From positions 1 through 42,101 of the forward strand of contig CAIZNN010000080.1 of NCBI GenBank assembly GCA_903934285.1: a stretch of 42,101 nucleotides of DNA. The letters run 5' to 3'. The notes under the pieces were generated by a model. It worked only from the letters and a program-made list of their open reading frames with translations. It made no database searches and was not told where the DNA came from. The stretch is from Akkermansiaceae bacterium. GTDB lineage: Bacteria > Verrucomicrobiota > Verrucomicrobiia > Verrucomicrobiales > Akkermansiaceae. Both the position numbers and the translations under genes were made by a program. This document shows, in pieces, positions 17,197 to 26,425 of the stretch; within the stretch, counting starts at the first letter, position 1; the number at the start of each line of letters is the position of its first letter.

Positions 17197-19578
17197 TTAC
17201 TGCGGCGCCGTGCCTGCCGCGGCGGAAACCCGGAGGTCTTGGGCGCTGTCGATGGTGGAGCCGGGCACCGGCTGCAGGCCTAACAGCATGAGGGCGAGGT
17301 TGGCGGCGTCGCCGTTGCGGATCGGCTGCGCGCCGGTGTAGGGCGGATTGGCCGTCGCCGCGGGGGCGCTGCGACTGGTTGGATTGATGGCATAGAGGTC
17401 GCCGCCGGCCGGCACGCCCGCGCCCCAGACATAGAACGGGATGGTGTAATCCAGCGGATTGGTGGTGTCGCCATGGCCCTTGTCATGGCCACCGTGGTCG
17501 GAGGTCAGGATGATCGCGGTCTTGCCCTTGAGCGTGGGGCTGTTAACGACCATCTCGAGGATTTTGCCGACTTGGGTATCCACGCTCTTGAGCGTGGTGG
17601 CGTAGGCGCTGGCGGGATCGGCGGACCACCCCGCGGCGTGGCCGGTGGCGTCCGGGTCCCCATAGTGGAAGAACGCGAAGTGATAGGGGTTGGCAGCCAT
17701 CTGGCGGATGAAATCGTCAGTTAGATCCGCGGCCGGCGCGCTGGCGACGATTTTGTCGTAGTCGATTTTGTCGCGGCCATCGTCCGCGCCGGTGGTGTCC
17801 GGCGCGCCGCTGGTGGCACTGTATGATTGTTGGAACAGGCTGAACTTTGATTTGCCTGACCAGATGCCGGTGCGCAGGCCGTGGTCGTGGGCGACGTCGA
17901 AGCCGCTGGCGACATAGGCACCCTTGTTGGTGGCGAAGGTGGCGGTGGGACCCGGATCGGCGTTGCCGGACCAGTTGTGCCCGGCCGCGCCGACCACGCC
18001 GCGACTGGTCATCATGGTGGTGTGGTTGGGCAGGGTGATGGCATAGTTGGCATCGTCGCGGGCGTTGAGCGTGCCGGACCCTTCGGCTTGCAGCCGCTTG
18101 AAGGTGGTCAGCTCATTGGTTAGGCCGGCGGCCAGCAGCGGTGCGACGTATGCCGAGCCCATGCCATCGACGCTGATGACAATGACATACTGTGCCTGCG
18201 GCGGCGGCGGCGGGCAGGCCGCGGCAGTGGTGAAATGGCATGGCGCACTCGCGCCGGTGGCGGCTCCGCCCGCGCTGCACGCCACCCATTCGTAGCGTGT
18301 GGCGGCGTCCAGGCCGGGCCAGGTGAGGCTTGCCGCGGTGGCGCCGGCCGCGACGCTGACGGTGCCAAGCGGCGCCAAATCAGTTAGGGAGGCCTGCATG
18401 TCATACGGCAGGGTGAACTGGCTGTCGGCATCGGTCTCGAACCCGGCGGCAACCGGCGTGAGCGGATTGGCCACCTGATAGGTTTTGGCGGTGATGGTGT
18501 TGTGGGCCGGCGAGAAGACGAAATAGCGCAGCCAGCCGTCGCCGCCATTGGCGCGGCTCTGATAGTCCTGGAGCATGGTGTAGACGGTGCGCCCTGCGAA
18601 GGAGTCGGCGCGCTGGCCTTCGCCGGCGGCGTGCCCGCCGAGCAACAGGAACAGGTTGGGATTGTCCTTGAGGTTGTCGTAGATCGCCTGCCCCTGGGCG
18701 CTGAAACCCGCCGGATTGCCGGTGCCCACCATCCAATGACTGGTGACGATGGCGCGGCGGTTCGGATAGGCTTTGAGCAACGCGTCGGCCCAGTCGAGCA
18801 CTACCTGATAGTCGGCCTGCCCGCCGCCGTCGTATTGGAGGTGCAGACAGATGAAATCCAACCCGCTGGCGCTGAAAAGTTGATAGTTGTTAGAGTTGGT
18901 GGTGCCGCAGTGGCCGCCGTAATAGGCGCGCCCGGCGAAGCGGCTGGCCCCGAAGTAGCGCTCGAAGGTGCCGGTGCCGGTGGCCTCGCCGTACGGGGCC
19001 AAGTCGTGATTGCCCGGGGCGGCGCCCCACGGGATGCCAAAGGGGCGGGCTGGTTGCGCCGGGCTTTCGAGCTTGCGCATTGCCGCATCGGCCACCAGCC
19101 ATTCCGCCGGGGTGGCGCTGGCGTTGACGATGTCGCCCAAGTGGCTGACAAACGCGATGTTGAGGGAGTCGCGCTGGTCGACGATCCACTGGGTTTGGGC
19201 GGCATAGGTTGCGGCGCGCTGGCCATCGCGGTTCTCGGCGTAGAACTGGGTGTCCGGCAAAGTCACGAACGTGAAATCCGGGCCAGCGGTAGCGGGCGCG
19301 GCCGTGCGGCCGTAGAACGTCACGGCGGTGACGTGGTCGTGTGGGGCGGCCAGCGTCACACTCAGCGTCGTGGCAGTGCCGATGCCGCTTGCTTCATCGG
19401 CGGGGGCGGCCGGCGCGACAGTTGGTGCCGCTTGCTGCGCCCCCACGCCGCAGGTGAACACGCCGAGCGCGGTCAACAGCGGCAGCAGTTGCCTGTGGGC
19501 GGAGGGGGTTACCGGCGCTCCTGCACCAAGGCGTTGAGGGTGGTTCCATCGCGCGGTGCGGGCACACTTGTTGTTCAT
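17197..19578 (-). CDS. Secreted metallophosphoesterase-alkaline phosphatase fusion
   Basis: A 793-residue exported protein. A hydrophobic signal segment (about 28-48) follows a long basic leader. The first domain (about 100-340) is a calcineurin-like metallophosphoesterase with LPDTQFY (Gln where His is usual), HLGDIVN, PGNHD, TSHWMVG and LLGGHAAGEG (second His of G-H-x-H absent). A fibronectin-like spacer follows (about 395-455). The second domain (about 465-770) is of the type I phosphodiesterase/nucleotide pyrophosphatase group: SVDGMGSAY, LPNHTTMMTS (nucleophile Thr, about 518), HYGDPDATGHAAG and TSDHGGHDKGHG. Two phosphoesterase folds on one chain suggest extracellular phosphate scavenging. 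The start at 19578 is the first ATG that gives a signal peptide; the next gene lies 74 bases upstream. Confidence 0.85.
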   Translation of the reverse strand: MNNKCARTARWNHPQRLGAGAPVTPSAHRQLLPLLTALGVFTCGVGAQQAAPTVAPAAPADEASGIGTATTLSVTLAAPHDHVTAVTFYGRTAAPATAGPDFTFVTLPDTQFYAENRDGQRAATYAAQTQWIVDQRDSLNIAFVSHLGDIVNASATPAEWLVADAAMRKLESPAQPARPFGIPWGAAPGNHDLAPYGEATGTGTFERYFGASRFAGRAYYGGHCGTTNSNNYQLFSASGLDFICLHLQYDGGGQADYQVVLDWADALLKAYPNRRAIVTSHWMVGTGNPAGFSAQGQAIYDNLKDNPNLFLLLGGHAAGEGQRADSFAGRTVYTMLQDYQSRANGGDGWLRYFVFSPAHNTITAKTYQVANPLTPVAAGFETDADSQFTLPYDMQASLTDLAPLGTVSVAAGATAASLTWPGLDAATRYEWVACSAGGAATGASAPCHFTTAAACPPPPPQAQYVIVISVDGMGSAYVAPLLAAGLTNELTTFKRLQAEGSGTLNARDDANYAITLPNHTTMMTSRGVVGAAGHNWSGNADPGPTATFATNKGAYVASGFDVAHDHGLRTGIWSGKSKFSLFQQSYSATSGAPDTTGADDGRDKIDYDKIVASAPAADLTDDFIRQMAANPYHFAFFHYGDPDATGHAAGWSADPASAYATTLKSVDTQVGKILEMVVNSPTLKGKTAIILTSDHGGHDKGHGDTTNPLDYTIPFYVWGAGVPAGGDLYAINPTSRSAPAATANPPYTGAQPIRNGDAANLALMLLGLQPVPGSTIDSAQDLRVSAAAGTAPQ

Positions 19579-19652
19579 TTTGTTGGCGTTCAAGGGGGGA
19601 TAACCCATCCGGGGCACATCAGGCTGGCCGGCGCAAGCCGGCACACCGCATG

Positions 19653-20804
19653 CTACTTCGGGATCGAGGCATCGAGTTGTTCCAAGGCGAGGACGGTGTA
19701 GGCGGTGACCAACACCGGGTTGGATTCCATCCAACGGCCGTCGTTGTTGACCCAGGAGCCGTTTTCGCGCTGGCTGGAGAGGAGTTTTTGGCCGAGGTCA
19801 TTGCGCCAGTCCACTTCGCTGCCGTTGTCGAGTTTGAGGGTGTTGATGTTGGCGGCGGTGAGTGCCTTGGCCATGGTTTGGTAGTAGTAGTACAGCCCCT
19901 CGGGGCCCATGCCGGGGTTTTCGCTGACGGTGTAGTTCTTACCGAGCCATTCCTTGACGGCGACCACGCGCGGGTCATCGGCGCTGACTTTGGCATAGAT
20001 GAAGGAGAGCAGGCCGGCATAGGACATCGAACCGTAAGAGCGGAGGGCGCTGCGGTCGTTGGGGAGCTTTTCCTCACCGGCCTTGGATTCGGTGGGGGAA
20101 TAGACGAAGCCGCCCTTGTTTTTCGGATCGTTGGAAGCAAACTCCTGGTCATTGGTTTCCTCGAGGTTTTGGCAGCGCGAAATGAAGGTGATGGCGGCAC
20201 CCCAATCGAGGTCGGGCTGGGTGCCGAATTTGCCGTCCTCGATGATTTTCTTGGAGACGGCGAGGGCTTCCACGGCGAGATAGGTGTTGGACAGGTCGGT
20301 GTGGTCTTTCTTGGAGCCGTAGCCGATGCCGCCGTCATTGGGGTTGTCGGTTTGGCCCTTGACGCCGAGGTCCCATTGATTGCCGATGAGGTGCTTGCGC
20401 GCCTTGACGGCGGCGGCGTGGTAGTCGGTGCGCTCGGCCGCCATCAGGGCGGTGAGGGCGGTGGCGGTGTTATAGACCGAGAGGCCGCGGTTGTAGATGC
20501 CGCCGTCCTCCTTTTGCTGGGCCAGCAGCCAAGTGTAGCCCTTTTCGAGATACGGGGGGAGGCCGGCCTTGCGCTCCAGATTGGGATCGCGCACCGCGGC
20601 GGTGAGGGCCAGCGCGGTGAGGGCGGGCAGGCCTTCGTCATCCCACTGGCCGGTGGCCTGTTGTTGCGCCTTGAGCCAGGCATTGCCGCGGGCGATGGCC
20701 TGGCGCATCTCCTGTTGGAGCGAGAGGTAGCGGTCGGGGCTGGCCGGGGCGGCGGCGGCGAGGCCGGCGGCGGCGAGCAGAAAGAGTGCGGTGGGGGCTT
20801 TCAT
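19653..20804 (-). CDS. Exported prenyltransferase/squalene-cyclase-fold repeat protein
   Basis: A 383-residue protein with a signal peptide (MKAPTALFLLAAAGLAAAA) and alpha/alpha-toroid repeats of the prenyltransferase/squalene oxidase type. Repeated patches are GNAWLKAQQQATGQW, LEKGYTWLLAQQKEDGGIYN, YVVYN-like turns, DLSNTYLAVEAL, SYGSMSYAGLLSFIYA and NGSWVNNDGRWMESNPVLVTAYTVLAL. The DxDD motif of cyclases is not seen, so it is probably not a terpene cyclase; Verrucomicrobia and Planctomycetes carry many such exported relatives of unknown role. The start at 20804 gives the signal peptide. It is encoded 74 bases upstream of the phosphoesterase on the same strand. Confidence 0.8.
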   Translation of the reverse strand: MKAPTALFLLAAAGLAAAAPASPDRYLSLQQEMRQAIARGNAWLKAQQQATGQWDDEGLPALTALALTAAVRDPNLERKAGLPPYLEKGYTWLLAQQKEDGGIYNRGLSVYNTATALTALMAAERTDYHAAAVKARKHLIGNQWDLGVKGQTDNPNDGGIGYGSKKDHTDLSNTYLAVEALAVSKKIIEDGKFGTQPDLDWGAAITFISRCQNLEETNDQEFASNDPKNKGGFVYSPTESKAGEEKLPNDRSALRSYGSMSYAGLLSFIYAKVSADDPRVVAVKEWLGKNYTVSENPGMGPEGLYYYYQTMAKALTAANINTLKLDNGSEVDWRNDLGQKLLSSQRENGSWVNNDGRWMESNPVLVTAYTVLALEQLDASIPK

Positions 20805-21028
20805 GGTGGGTAGTGAGGTTGGGCGACGGGAGGGGCGGGGAATTTCAGTGGTTAAGCGCCACAGACGGAGACTCTCGTGCGTGATCCCGACGTGAGCGGG
20901 TGCACACCTGTTGCATTGCATGCGCGGTGGAATCATGTCAAGGGGCGGCTGTGGACAACAATTGCCCGCTGGTGCATGGCGTTGGCCGGTTTTTGCCCTG
21001 GGGATTGGGCATCCCCCTGGCCAATGGC

Positions 21029-21973
21029 TTATGGGGCGGCAGGTGGCGCGTTGAGCGCGCGGCCGAATTGTTCCCAATGGCGGCGGGTGATGTGGAATTC
21101 GAGGGCGTGCAGCGGGGGTTCGTCTGCGGCGGCGGCGATGATGGCGGGAAACGAAAGTTGGTGTTGAAGGTGGTTGCCGGCGAGGCGGAAAATCCTGCGC
21201 AGGATGTCGGCCTGCAGCGTGTCGGGTTTGGTGACGGCGAATGAGAGGGTCTCGGTGGCGGGGGATTTCGCGGCGGCACCGCTGAGCCAGAGTGCGACGG
21301 TGGCGGGGACGGCGGGGGCGCTGCGTTTCGTCTTGGTACGGGTGGTGGCGACCGTTACGGTGACTTTCAAGATGCCGGAGGAAGCCTGTTCGAGGCTGCG
21401 GGCGGCCTGTTCGAGGCTGGTTTTGAGGGGTTTTTCAAGTTTGCTGCCGGCGCTGGCGTGAATGACGATGGGGATGGCTTTGGCAGGGTCGCTGTTCCAG
21501 GCGGGCAGGGTCGGGCGGAGGCGTTGGATCGCCGCAAGGGCGGCAGTGGCTTGGGGCGGTTCCGGGGTGGTGGCATCCAACACGCGTTCCCAGGCCAGGA
21601 GCGTGCGCGGGGATTCGCCGGCGGTTTCCAACAATGAGGCGAGTTCGATGAGGTGGCGGGCGCCCTTGGGGGCGAGCTCGCTGTAGGTGCTGAGGCCTGG
21701 GTTGGGGTTGAGATCACCGATTTCAACGGCGGCTTCCGGCTTTTTCTCCGGCCCTGGGCTGGACGGCGCAGGCGGCGTTGGCGGAGCCTGCGGGGCAACG
21801 ATGGGCGGCAGGATTTCCGCACGCGGCAGGGCCGCGGCGGTTTGCTGGCGGATCACGCTGAGGGCGGCTTCCGACGGGGGTGTTAGAAAATCCAGCCGGC
21901 GGGTGCCCAGCCACCACCCGATGAGCGGCACGACGAGGGCCAGAAGAATCGAGATTGGCAAGGGAATGCGCAC
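21029..21973 (-). CDS. Membrane-anchored protein of unknown function
   Basis: A 314-residue protein starting with GTG (21973). One N-terminal helix (ISILLALVVPLIGWWLG, about 8-24) is followed by a Pro-rich linker (about 50-80). A helical segment (about 95-160, YSELAPKGARHLIELASLL) resembles a tetratricopeptide-like hairpin. A C-terminal alpha/beta domain (about 165-310) has IPIVIHASAGSK and VTKPDTLQADILRRIFRLAG. No family is recognised. It lies upstream of the cyclase-fold gene on the same strand with a 224-base gap. Confidence 0.65.
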   Translation of the reverse strand: MRIPLPISILLALVVPLIGWWLGTRRLDFLTPPSEAALSVIRQQTAAALPRAEILPPIVAPQAPPTPPAPSSPGPEKKPEAAVEIGDLNPNPGLSTYSELAPKGARHLIELASLLETAGESPRTLLAWERVLDATTPEPPQATAALAAIQRLRPTLPAWNSDPAKAIPIVIHASAGSKLEKPLKTSLEQAARSLEQASSGILKVTVTVATTRTKTKRSAPAVPATVALWLSGAAAKSPATETLSFAVTKPDTLQADILRRIFRLAGNHLQHQLSFPAIIAAAADEPPLHALEFHITRRHWEQFGRALNAPPAAP

Positions 21974-22108
21974 GGGCGGATACTGGCGTGCCCGGAGCCC
22001 GGCGCAAAGCCGAAAGCACTTGGGCCAGTCAGAAACCGGCCCACTCCGCCGCGGGGGCTGGGCGTGCCGGGGGCGGGCTCAATCGTCGGCAGTCATGTTC
22101 TTGCCGGG

Positions 22109-22597
22109 TCAGTCGGGGGTCGTGTTAGCCGGATTGTTACCGGCGGCGGTGTTGACGCCGACGCCGTGTTTGTACACGAGTTGGCCGCCGTAGTGTCCGG
22201 TCTCGGCGACGGCGTAGGCGGCCGCCCCAGCAGCGAGGGCAGTGGCGACGGCGAGGCTGCGGGCGACTTTGGGGAACCGCGCCAAGGCGGCGCTGACCAG
22301 CGCGAGGATCGCGGCGGCCAAGGCAATGGTTCGTGTGCGCTCACCCCATTCTTCGTGCTCATCGAGGACGAGTTCGGCGGAATCAGAGAGTTCGCCGACC
22401 ATTTCCGCTTGCTGGCCACCGGTCCGAGCGGCGACGAATGCCCCTGCGGCACCGGCGACCAAGAGGACTGCCGCCAGCCACGGAAGGTGCCAGCGACGCA
22501 GGACAATGGCCGCCACCGCCGCGATCGTCCCTAGCAGAATGAGGACAATCGGGAAGTGAACGATGGCCGGGTGAAGGGGATTGGGCAGGGGAATCAC
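22109..22597 (-). CDS. DUF2231-type small membrane protein
   Basis: A 162-residue membrane protein beginning with GTG (22597), reading MIPLPNPLHPAIVHFPIVL. The H-P-x-x-V-H-F-P motif at the N terminus is the hallmark of the DUF2231 group. Four hydrophobic helices follow (about 12-32, 38-58, 85-105, 112-132). The segment EMVGELSDSAELVLDEHEEW lies between helices two and three. The function is unknown; a redox or metal role is sometimes suggested because of the conserved histidines. Its start is 13 bases after the end of the rubrerythrin gene, so the two are probably one operon. Confidence 0.8.
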   Translation of the reverse strand: MIPLPNPLHPAIVHFPIVLILLGTIAAVAAIVLRRWHLPWLAAVLLVAGAAGAFVAARTGGQQAEMVGELSDSAELVLDEHEEWGERTRTIALAAAILALVSAALARFPKVARSLAVATALAAGAAAYAVAETGHYGGQLVYKHGVGVNTAAGNNPANTTPD

Positions 22598-22609
22598 GAA
22601 GGAGGTTGC

Positions 22610-23230
22610 TTAGGCAATCAGCTTGTATTTGTCCGGGCTTTGGCGGCAGGAACGGCACTTTTTAGCGGGCAGTTCGGTGACCGTCATGCCACAGACGCCG
22701 CACACGTAATAGTTGGCCTTGGCATTCTTGCCGAGGTTGTCGAGGGCGTCCTTGTAGAGTTTTGCGTGCTCTTTTTCAGCGGCGAGAGCGAACTCGATGC
22801 TGCGGATGGCGGCGGCGGCGTCATCGGCTTTCGCCACGGCGAGAAACTCGGGATACATCGTATCGCGCTCGTAGCTTTCGCCTTTGATAGATGCGCCCAG
22901 GTTGTCCGCGGTGCTGCCGGGGGCCACGGCGTCGAGCTCGAACGTCTTCGCGGTTCCGCCCAACTCGGTGATCGCCTTCTTGTGGGTATCACGATGGATT
23001 GCCTCAGACGCGGCGGCGGCGCGGAACAACTTGGCGACCTGGGCATGGCCCTCGGCATCGGCTTTTTCCGCGAATTTGGCGTAGCGGTTGGCGGCGTTGG
23101 ACTCGCCCTGGAAGGCGGTGTTGAGGTTCTTGAGGGTCTGCTCGGAGACCTTGGCGCTGGCAATTGCCGGGACAAGAAGGCCGGCGGCGATGGTTGCCAC
23201 TGCCACGATTTGTTGGAATGATGTTTTCAT
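22610..23230 (-). CDS. Exported rubrerythrin
   Basis: A 206-residue rubrerythrin, a diiron protein that reduces hydrogen peroxide. The ferritin-like four-helix domain (about 30-165) shows E-S-N-A-A-N-R-Y, S-E-A-I-H-R-D-T-H, E-S-Y-E-R-D and E-K-E-H-A-K-L-Y, matching the Glu/His ligand pattern. A C-terminal rubredoxin-like site has Y-Y-V-C-G-V-C-G and K-C-R-S-C. The odd feature is a clear N-terminal signal peptide (MKTSFQQIVAVATIAAGLLV, cleavage after A-S-A), since rubrerythrins are usually cytoplasmic. It is upstream of the DUF2231 gene and probably co-transcribed. Confidence 0.9.
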   Translation of the reverse strand: MKTSFQQIVAVATIAAGLLVPAIASAKVSEQTLKNLNTAFQGESNAANRYAKFAEKADAEGHAQVAKLFRAAAASEAIHRDTHKKAITELGGTAKTFELDAVAPGSTADNLGASIKGESYERDTMYPEFLAVAKADDAAAAIRSIEFALAAEKEHAKLYKDALDNLGKNAKANYYVCGVCGMTVTELPAKKCRSCRQSPDKYKLIA

Positions 23231-23380
23231 AACTTGGGGGTGATTTCTTCAGCTGGCTCCACCATGGCGCCACGGTCTGAACCAATCAGATATTTTTCCA
23301 CCCGAAGCAAGCAAAAAATTGCCATTGGCTGATCGGGGTGCGCCATTTGGGGCGGGGGCCCTGCGCCGCGCGCCACAACA

Positions 23381-23409
23381 AAGAGGCATCCCGGCGCGGG
23401 ATGCCTCTT
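23381..23409 (-). terminator. Hairpin terminator after rplS
   Basis: A perfect 13-bp inverted repeat (aagaggcatcccg at 23381-23393 and its complement at 23397-23409) with a 3-base loop, 48 bases past the rplS stop. On the minus strand it is followed by ctttgttgtgg, a weak U-rich tail. It may also block transcription toward the rubrerythrin gene on the same strand. Confidence 0.75.
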
Positions 23410-23456
23410 GAGAGGGAAGAATGGCAGGGGATGGCGGAGAGTTTCCGCGGTTCGGC

Positions 23457-23801
23457 TCAACCCTCGGACTTGACCAGGAGAGCGCGTTTACCGACGCGGT
23501 CGCGGAGGTAGTGCAACTTGGCGCGGCGGACCTTGCCCTTGTTGGTGACTTCGATCTTGGCAATACGCGGGGTGTGCACCGGGAACACGCGCTCGACGCC
23601 TTCGCCGTAGGAGATTTTGCGCACAGTGAACGAGGAGTTCACACCGCTGCCGCGCCGCGCAATGACGATGCCGGCAAAGATCTGTACCCGTTCCTTGCCG
23701 CCTTCGACGACGCGGGTGTGGACCTTGACGGTGTCGCCGGTATTGAATGCGGCCACGTCTTGCTTCAACTGCTCTTGCTCGATTTTTTTAATGATGTCCA
23801 T
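23457..23801 (-). CDS. rplS: 50S ribosomal protein L19
   Basis: A 114-residue ribosomal protein at the interface of the two subunits. It has full family length and typical patches: [47 protein letters not shown] and [13 protein letters not shown]. The start at 23801 is preceded on the coding strand by aaggaggac, a strong ribosome-binding site. The usual trmD or rpsP neighbours are not adjacent here; a strong hairpin terminator follows. Confidence 0.97.
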   Translation of the reverse strand: MDIIKKIEQEQLKQDVAAFNTGDTVKVHTRVVEGGKERVQIFAGIVIARRGSGVNSSFTVRKISYGEGVERVFPVHTPRIAKIEVTNKGKVRRAKLHYLRDRVGKRALLVKSEG

Positions 23802-23912
23802 GGGGTCCTCCTTGGCGGGAAATAGATGCGGATTACGGCGTCCTGATCAGTGCGACCAGCGGCGCGGGGCGGGAGAGCTAGGGGATGCGCGACGAAATTG
23901 CAACTGCGAAAT

Positions 23913-24380
23913 TCATCCGCGGGGCGGAATTCCGTAAACTTTTTGCGGATCGAAGGTCAGGCCGGGGTCGGTGAACTCCAATTTAGCGCCGGCAGCGGCG
24001 GGTTGTGCGACCACCCGGCGGTAAAAACACGAGCTTCTGCCGGTGTGGCAGGCACCGGCGCCGATTTGCTCGACGAACAGAATAAGCGCGTCCTGATCAC
24101 AATCGGTGCGGATTTCCACGATGCGTTGGATGTGGCCGGAAGTGGCGCCCTTGTGCCAGAATTCCTGGCGCGAGCGCGACCAATAGACGGCCTCGCCGAG
24201 CTCCAAGGTGCGCCGCAACGATTCGGCGTTCATGTAGGCGAGCATCAGCGGCTCGCGGGTGGTCGCATCCATGGCCAGCGCCGGAATCAGGCCGTCACCA
24301 TCAAATTTGGGTGCAAACGCGGTGCCTTCCTCGATTTCGGCTTTGCCGCCGCGAGCGGCGAAGGGGGTGGGAGAGTCCAT
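23913..24380 (-). CDS. hisI: Phosphoribosyl-AMP cyclohydrolase
   Basis: A 155-residue enzyme for the third step of histidine synthesis, opening the adenine ring of phosphoribosyl-AMP. Family motifs are complete: PLMLAYMNAESLRRTLE, VYWSRSRQEFWHKGATSGH, the metal-binding D-C-D-Q-D and ACHTGRSSCFYRR. It has no fused HisE domain, so the pyrophosphohydrolase must be encoded elsewhere. The start at 24380 is chosen because the upstream open frame adds a low-quality leader. It is divergent from holB with 197 bases between starts. Confidence 0.95.
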   Translation of the reverse strand: MDSPTPFAARGGKAEIEEGTAFAPKFDGDGLIPALAMDATTREPLMLAYMNAESLRRTLELGEAVYWSRSRQEFWHKGATSGHIQRIVEIRTDCDQDALILFVEQIGAGACHTGRSSCFYRRVVAQPAAAGAKLEFTDPGLTFDPQKVYGIPPRG

Positions 24381-24577
24381 GCGCCAAGCATGCAAGGGCC
24401 GCAGCGCGCTGTCCAGCTTACAATCTGAGACGGCAGGGCGATTTGCGGGTGCCAATCGCTCAGCGCCCAACCCGCGGCGCAAGCAAAAATTGATAATTTC
24501 TCTGACACCCAGTACAATTCGCGGCGGGTGGGGATTTTTGGTTGCGCGGCGGGTGGCGGCAGGCACGATGGCGGCGC

Positions 24578-25591
24578 ATGGCGTACACCTCAGACCGGGC
24601 ATTCGAGTTGATTGCGGCAGCCGACCAGCGCGGCCGGCTGGCCCACGCGTTTTTGATCAGCGGCGCGGTGGGCAGCGGCAAGGAGATGCTGGCCGCCCGC
24701 CTGATTCAATTGGTCAAGGGCGCGCCACCAGCGGGCGGCGGCGTGGATTTGTTTGGCGAACCGGTGGCGGTGGTGGTGCCGCCACTCGATGAGCTGGAAA
24801 GCGGCTGGGTGCGGGTGCTGCGCCCGCGCATGAAATCGCGGCGCATCAGTGTGGGTGAAATCCGCGATCTGGAACACACGCTGCATCTGGCGGCACCCGG
24901 TGGGGCGTGCAAGGTGGGTGTGATCACCGAGGCGGACCGCATGAACGACCAAGCCGCCAACGCGTTTCTTAAGACCCTCGAGGAGCCGCCGCCACGCACG
25001 CTGTTGCTGTTGCTCACCGCCAATCCCCAGCGGCTGTTGCCGACGATCCTGTCGCGCTGCGTGCGCATCCCGTTGTTAGGCGGGCGGCCGCTGCTGGCCG
25101 AGGGGGGCGCCGAGTTGGTGGCAGCCTTGAATCTGGCGGCCACGCGCGGTTTTGGCACCCCGGTGGCAGCCTTGCATCTGAAGTCGGCCTTTGTGTCGTT
25201 TCTGGCCCAACGCCGCGAGGCTGCGGAAGCTGCGGCCTCGGCGGCCGAAAAAGAGGAAATCGCCGCCTATCGCGATGCGACCGACGGCACCTGGCTGAAG
25301 GAGCGCAAGGTGTATCACGAAGCGGCGGCGCAGGCGGAGTATCTGGATGCCCGCAGTCGTTTGTTCGATGTGCTGATGGCTTGGATGGCCGACTTGCTGC
25401 GCCTCAAGACCCGGGCCGCAGGCCTCGATTTTCCGGACTCCGCGCCCCAACTCCGCGCCATTGCCGAGGCGGAAAGTGAAACCCGCTTGCTGCAGCGGAT
25501 GGAGGCCCTCGATGTGCTGCGCCGCATCCTCGAGACCAATGCCTTCGAACCCCTCGCCATCGAGGTCGGCTTCCTCAAGGCATTTGGTTGA
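24578..25591 (+). CDS. holB: DNA polymerase III delta' subunit-like clamp-loader ATPase
   Basis: A 337-residue clamp-loader protein of replication. It starts MAYTSDRAFELIAAADQRGR, then LAHAFLISGAVGSGKEMLA (Walker A degenerate: G-A-V-G-S-G-K). Later patches are SRRISVGEIRDLEHTLHLA, KVGVITEADRMNDQAANAFLKTLEEPP and the SRC motif in ILSRCVRIPL. The E-E-P-P and S-R-C pattern is characteristic of HolB/DnaX. The C-terminal helical collar (about 190-337) is divergent. The zinc-binding cysteines of HolB are not seen. An overlapping ATG at 24568 is out of frame, so 24578 is used. Confidence 0.88.
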   Translation: MAYTSDRAFELIAAADQRGRLAHAFLISGAVGSGKEMLAARLIQLVKGAPPAGGGVDLFGEPVAVVVPPLDELESGWVRVLRPRMKSRRISVGEIRDLEHTLHLAAPGGACKVGVITEADRMNDQAANAFLKTLEEPPPRTLLLLLTANPQRLLPTILSRCVRIPLLGGRPLLAEGGAELVAALNLAATRGFGTPVAALHLKSAFVSFLAQRREAAEAAASAAEKEEIAAYRDATDGTWLKERKVYHEAAAQAEYLDARSRLFDVLMAWMADLLRLKTRAAGLDFPDSAPQLRAIAEAESETRLLQRMEALDVLRRILETNAFEPLAIEVGFLKAFG

Positions 25592-25645
25592 GGCTGGCAG
25601 AAATGGCCCGCGATAACCAGGGCGCGCTCCGTGGAGCGTCTCAAA

Positions 25646-26425
25646 TCAGCGGCCGAAGGCGGCGGCAAGGGCGGCGAGATCGGCGGGGGCGGCACGGTCG
25701 GCGGCGAGGATGGCTTCCTTTTGCAAGGCGATGAGGTGGGCGATGCCGTTGCCGGACAATTCCAACATGGCGGTCATTTCCGCGCCGGAAAACACCGCCT
25801 CCTCACCGCTGCCCTGGATTTCCACAAACTCCGAGCTTTCGGTCATCACCACGTTGAAGTCCACCGCCGCCGCCTTGTCCTCCAGATAGTTCAAATCCAG
25901 CACCGGTACGCCCTCAAAGACACCGGCGGAGACTGCGGCAACGAGTTTTTTGAGGGGAAAATCGCGGAGCTTGCCTTGGGCAAAAAGACGGTTGAAGGCG
26001 ATGGCCACCGCCACACAGCCGCCGGTGACCGAAGCGGTGCGGGTGCCGCCATCGGCTTGCAGGACATCGCAATCGACCCAGATCGTGCGCTGGCCGACCT
26101 TTTTCAGATCGACCACGGCGCGCAGGGCGCGGCCGATGAGGCGCTGGATTTCCGATGAACGGCCATCGAGTTTGCCGCGGGAAATGTCCCGCGGTTTGCG
26201 GTCGAGGGTGGCGTAGGGCAGCATCGAATATTCGGCGGTGAGCCAGCCGCCCTCGACCCGTTGCGTGCGCATCCAGCGCGGCACGTCGTCCTCGACGGTG
26301 GCCGAACAAATCACCCGGGTGTCGCCAAAGGACACCAATACCGAACCGGTGGCATGGGCCGCCACGTTGGGAATGAAGGAAATCGGGCGAAGCTGGTCGG
26401 GTTGGCGTCCGTCGGGGCGAGTCAT
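25646..26425 (-). CDS. rph: Ribonuclease PH
   Basis: A 259-residue phosphorolytic 3'-5' exoribonuclease that trims tRNA 3' ends. Patches include MTRPDGRQPDQLRPISF, TGSVLVSFGDTRVICSATVE, AEYSMLPYATLDRKPRD, GRSSEIQRLIGRALRAVVDL, TIWVDCDVLQADGGTRTASV and DLNYLEDKAAAVDFNVVMT. All match the family, and length is usual (about 240-260). The start at 26425 is the family start. It is convergent with holB; the 54-base gap holds a small hairpin (25625-25638, cgctcc-gt-ggagcg). Confidence 0.96.
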   Translation of the reverse strand: MTRPDGRQPDQLRPISFIPNVAAHATGSVLVSFGDTRVICSATVEDDVPRWMRTQRVEGGWLTAEYSMLPYATLDRKPRDISRGKLDGRSSEIQRLIGRALRAVVDLKKVGQRTIWVDCDVLQADGGTRTASVTGGCVAVAIAFNRLFAQGKLRDFPLKKLVAAVSAGVFEGVPVLDLNYLEDKAAAVDFNVVMTESSEFVEIQGSGEEAVFSGAEMTAMLELSGNGIAHLIALQKEAILAADRAAPADLAALAAAFGR

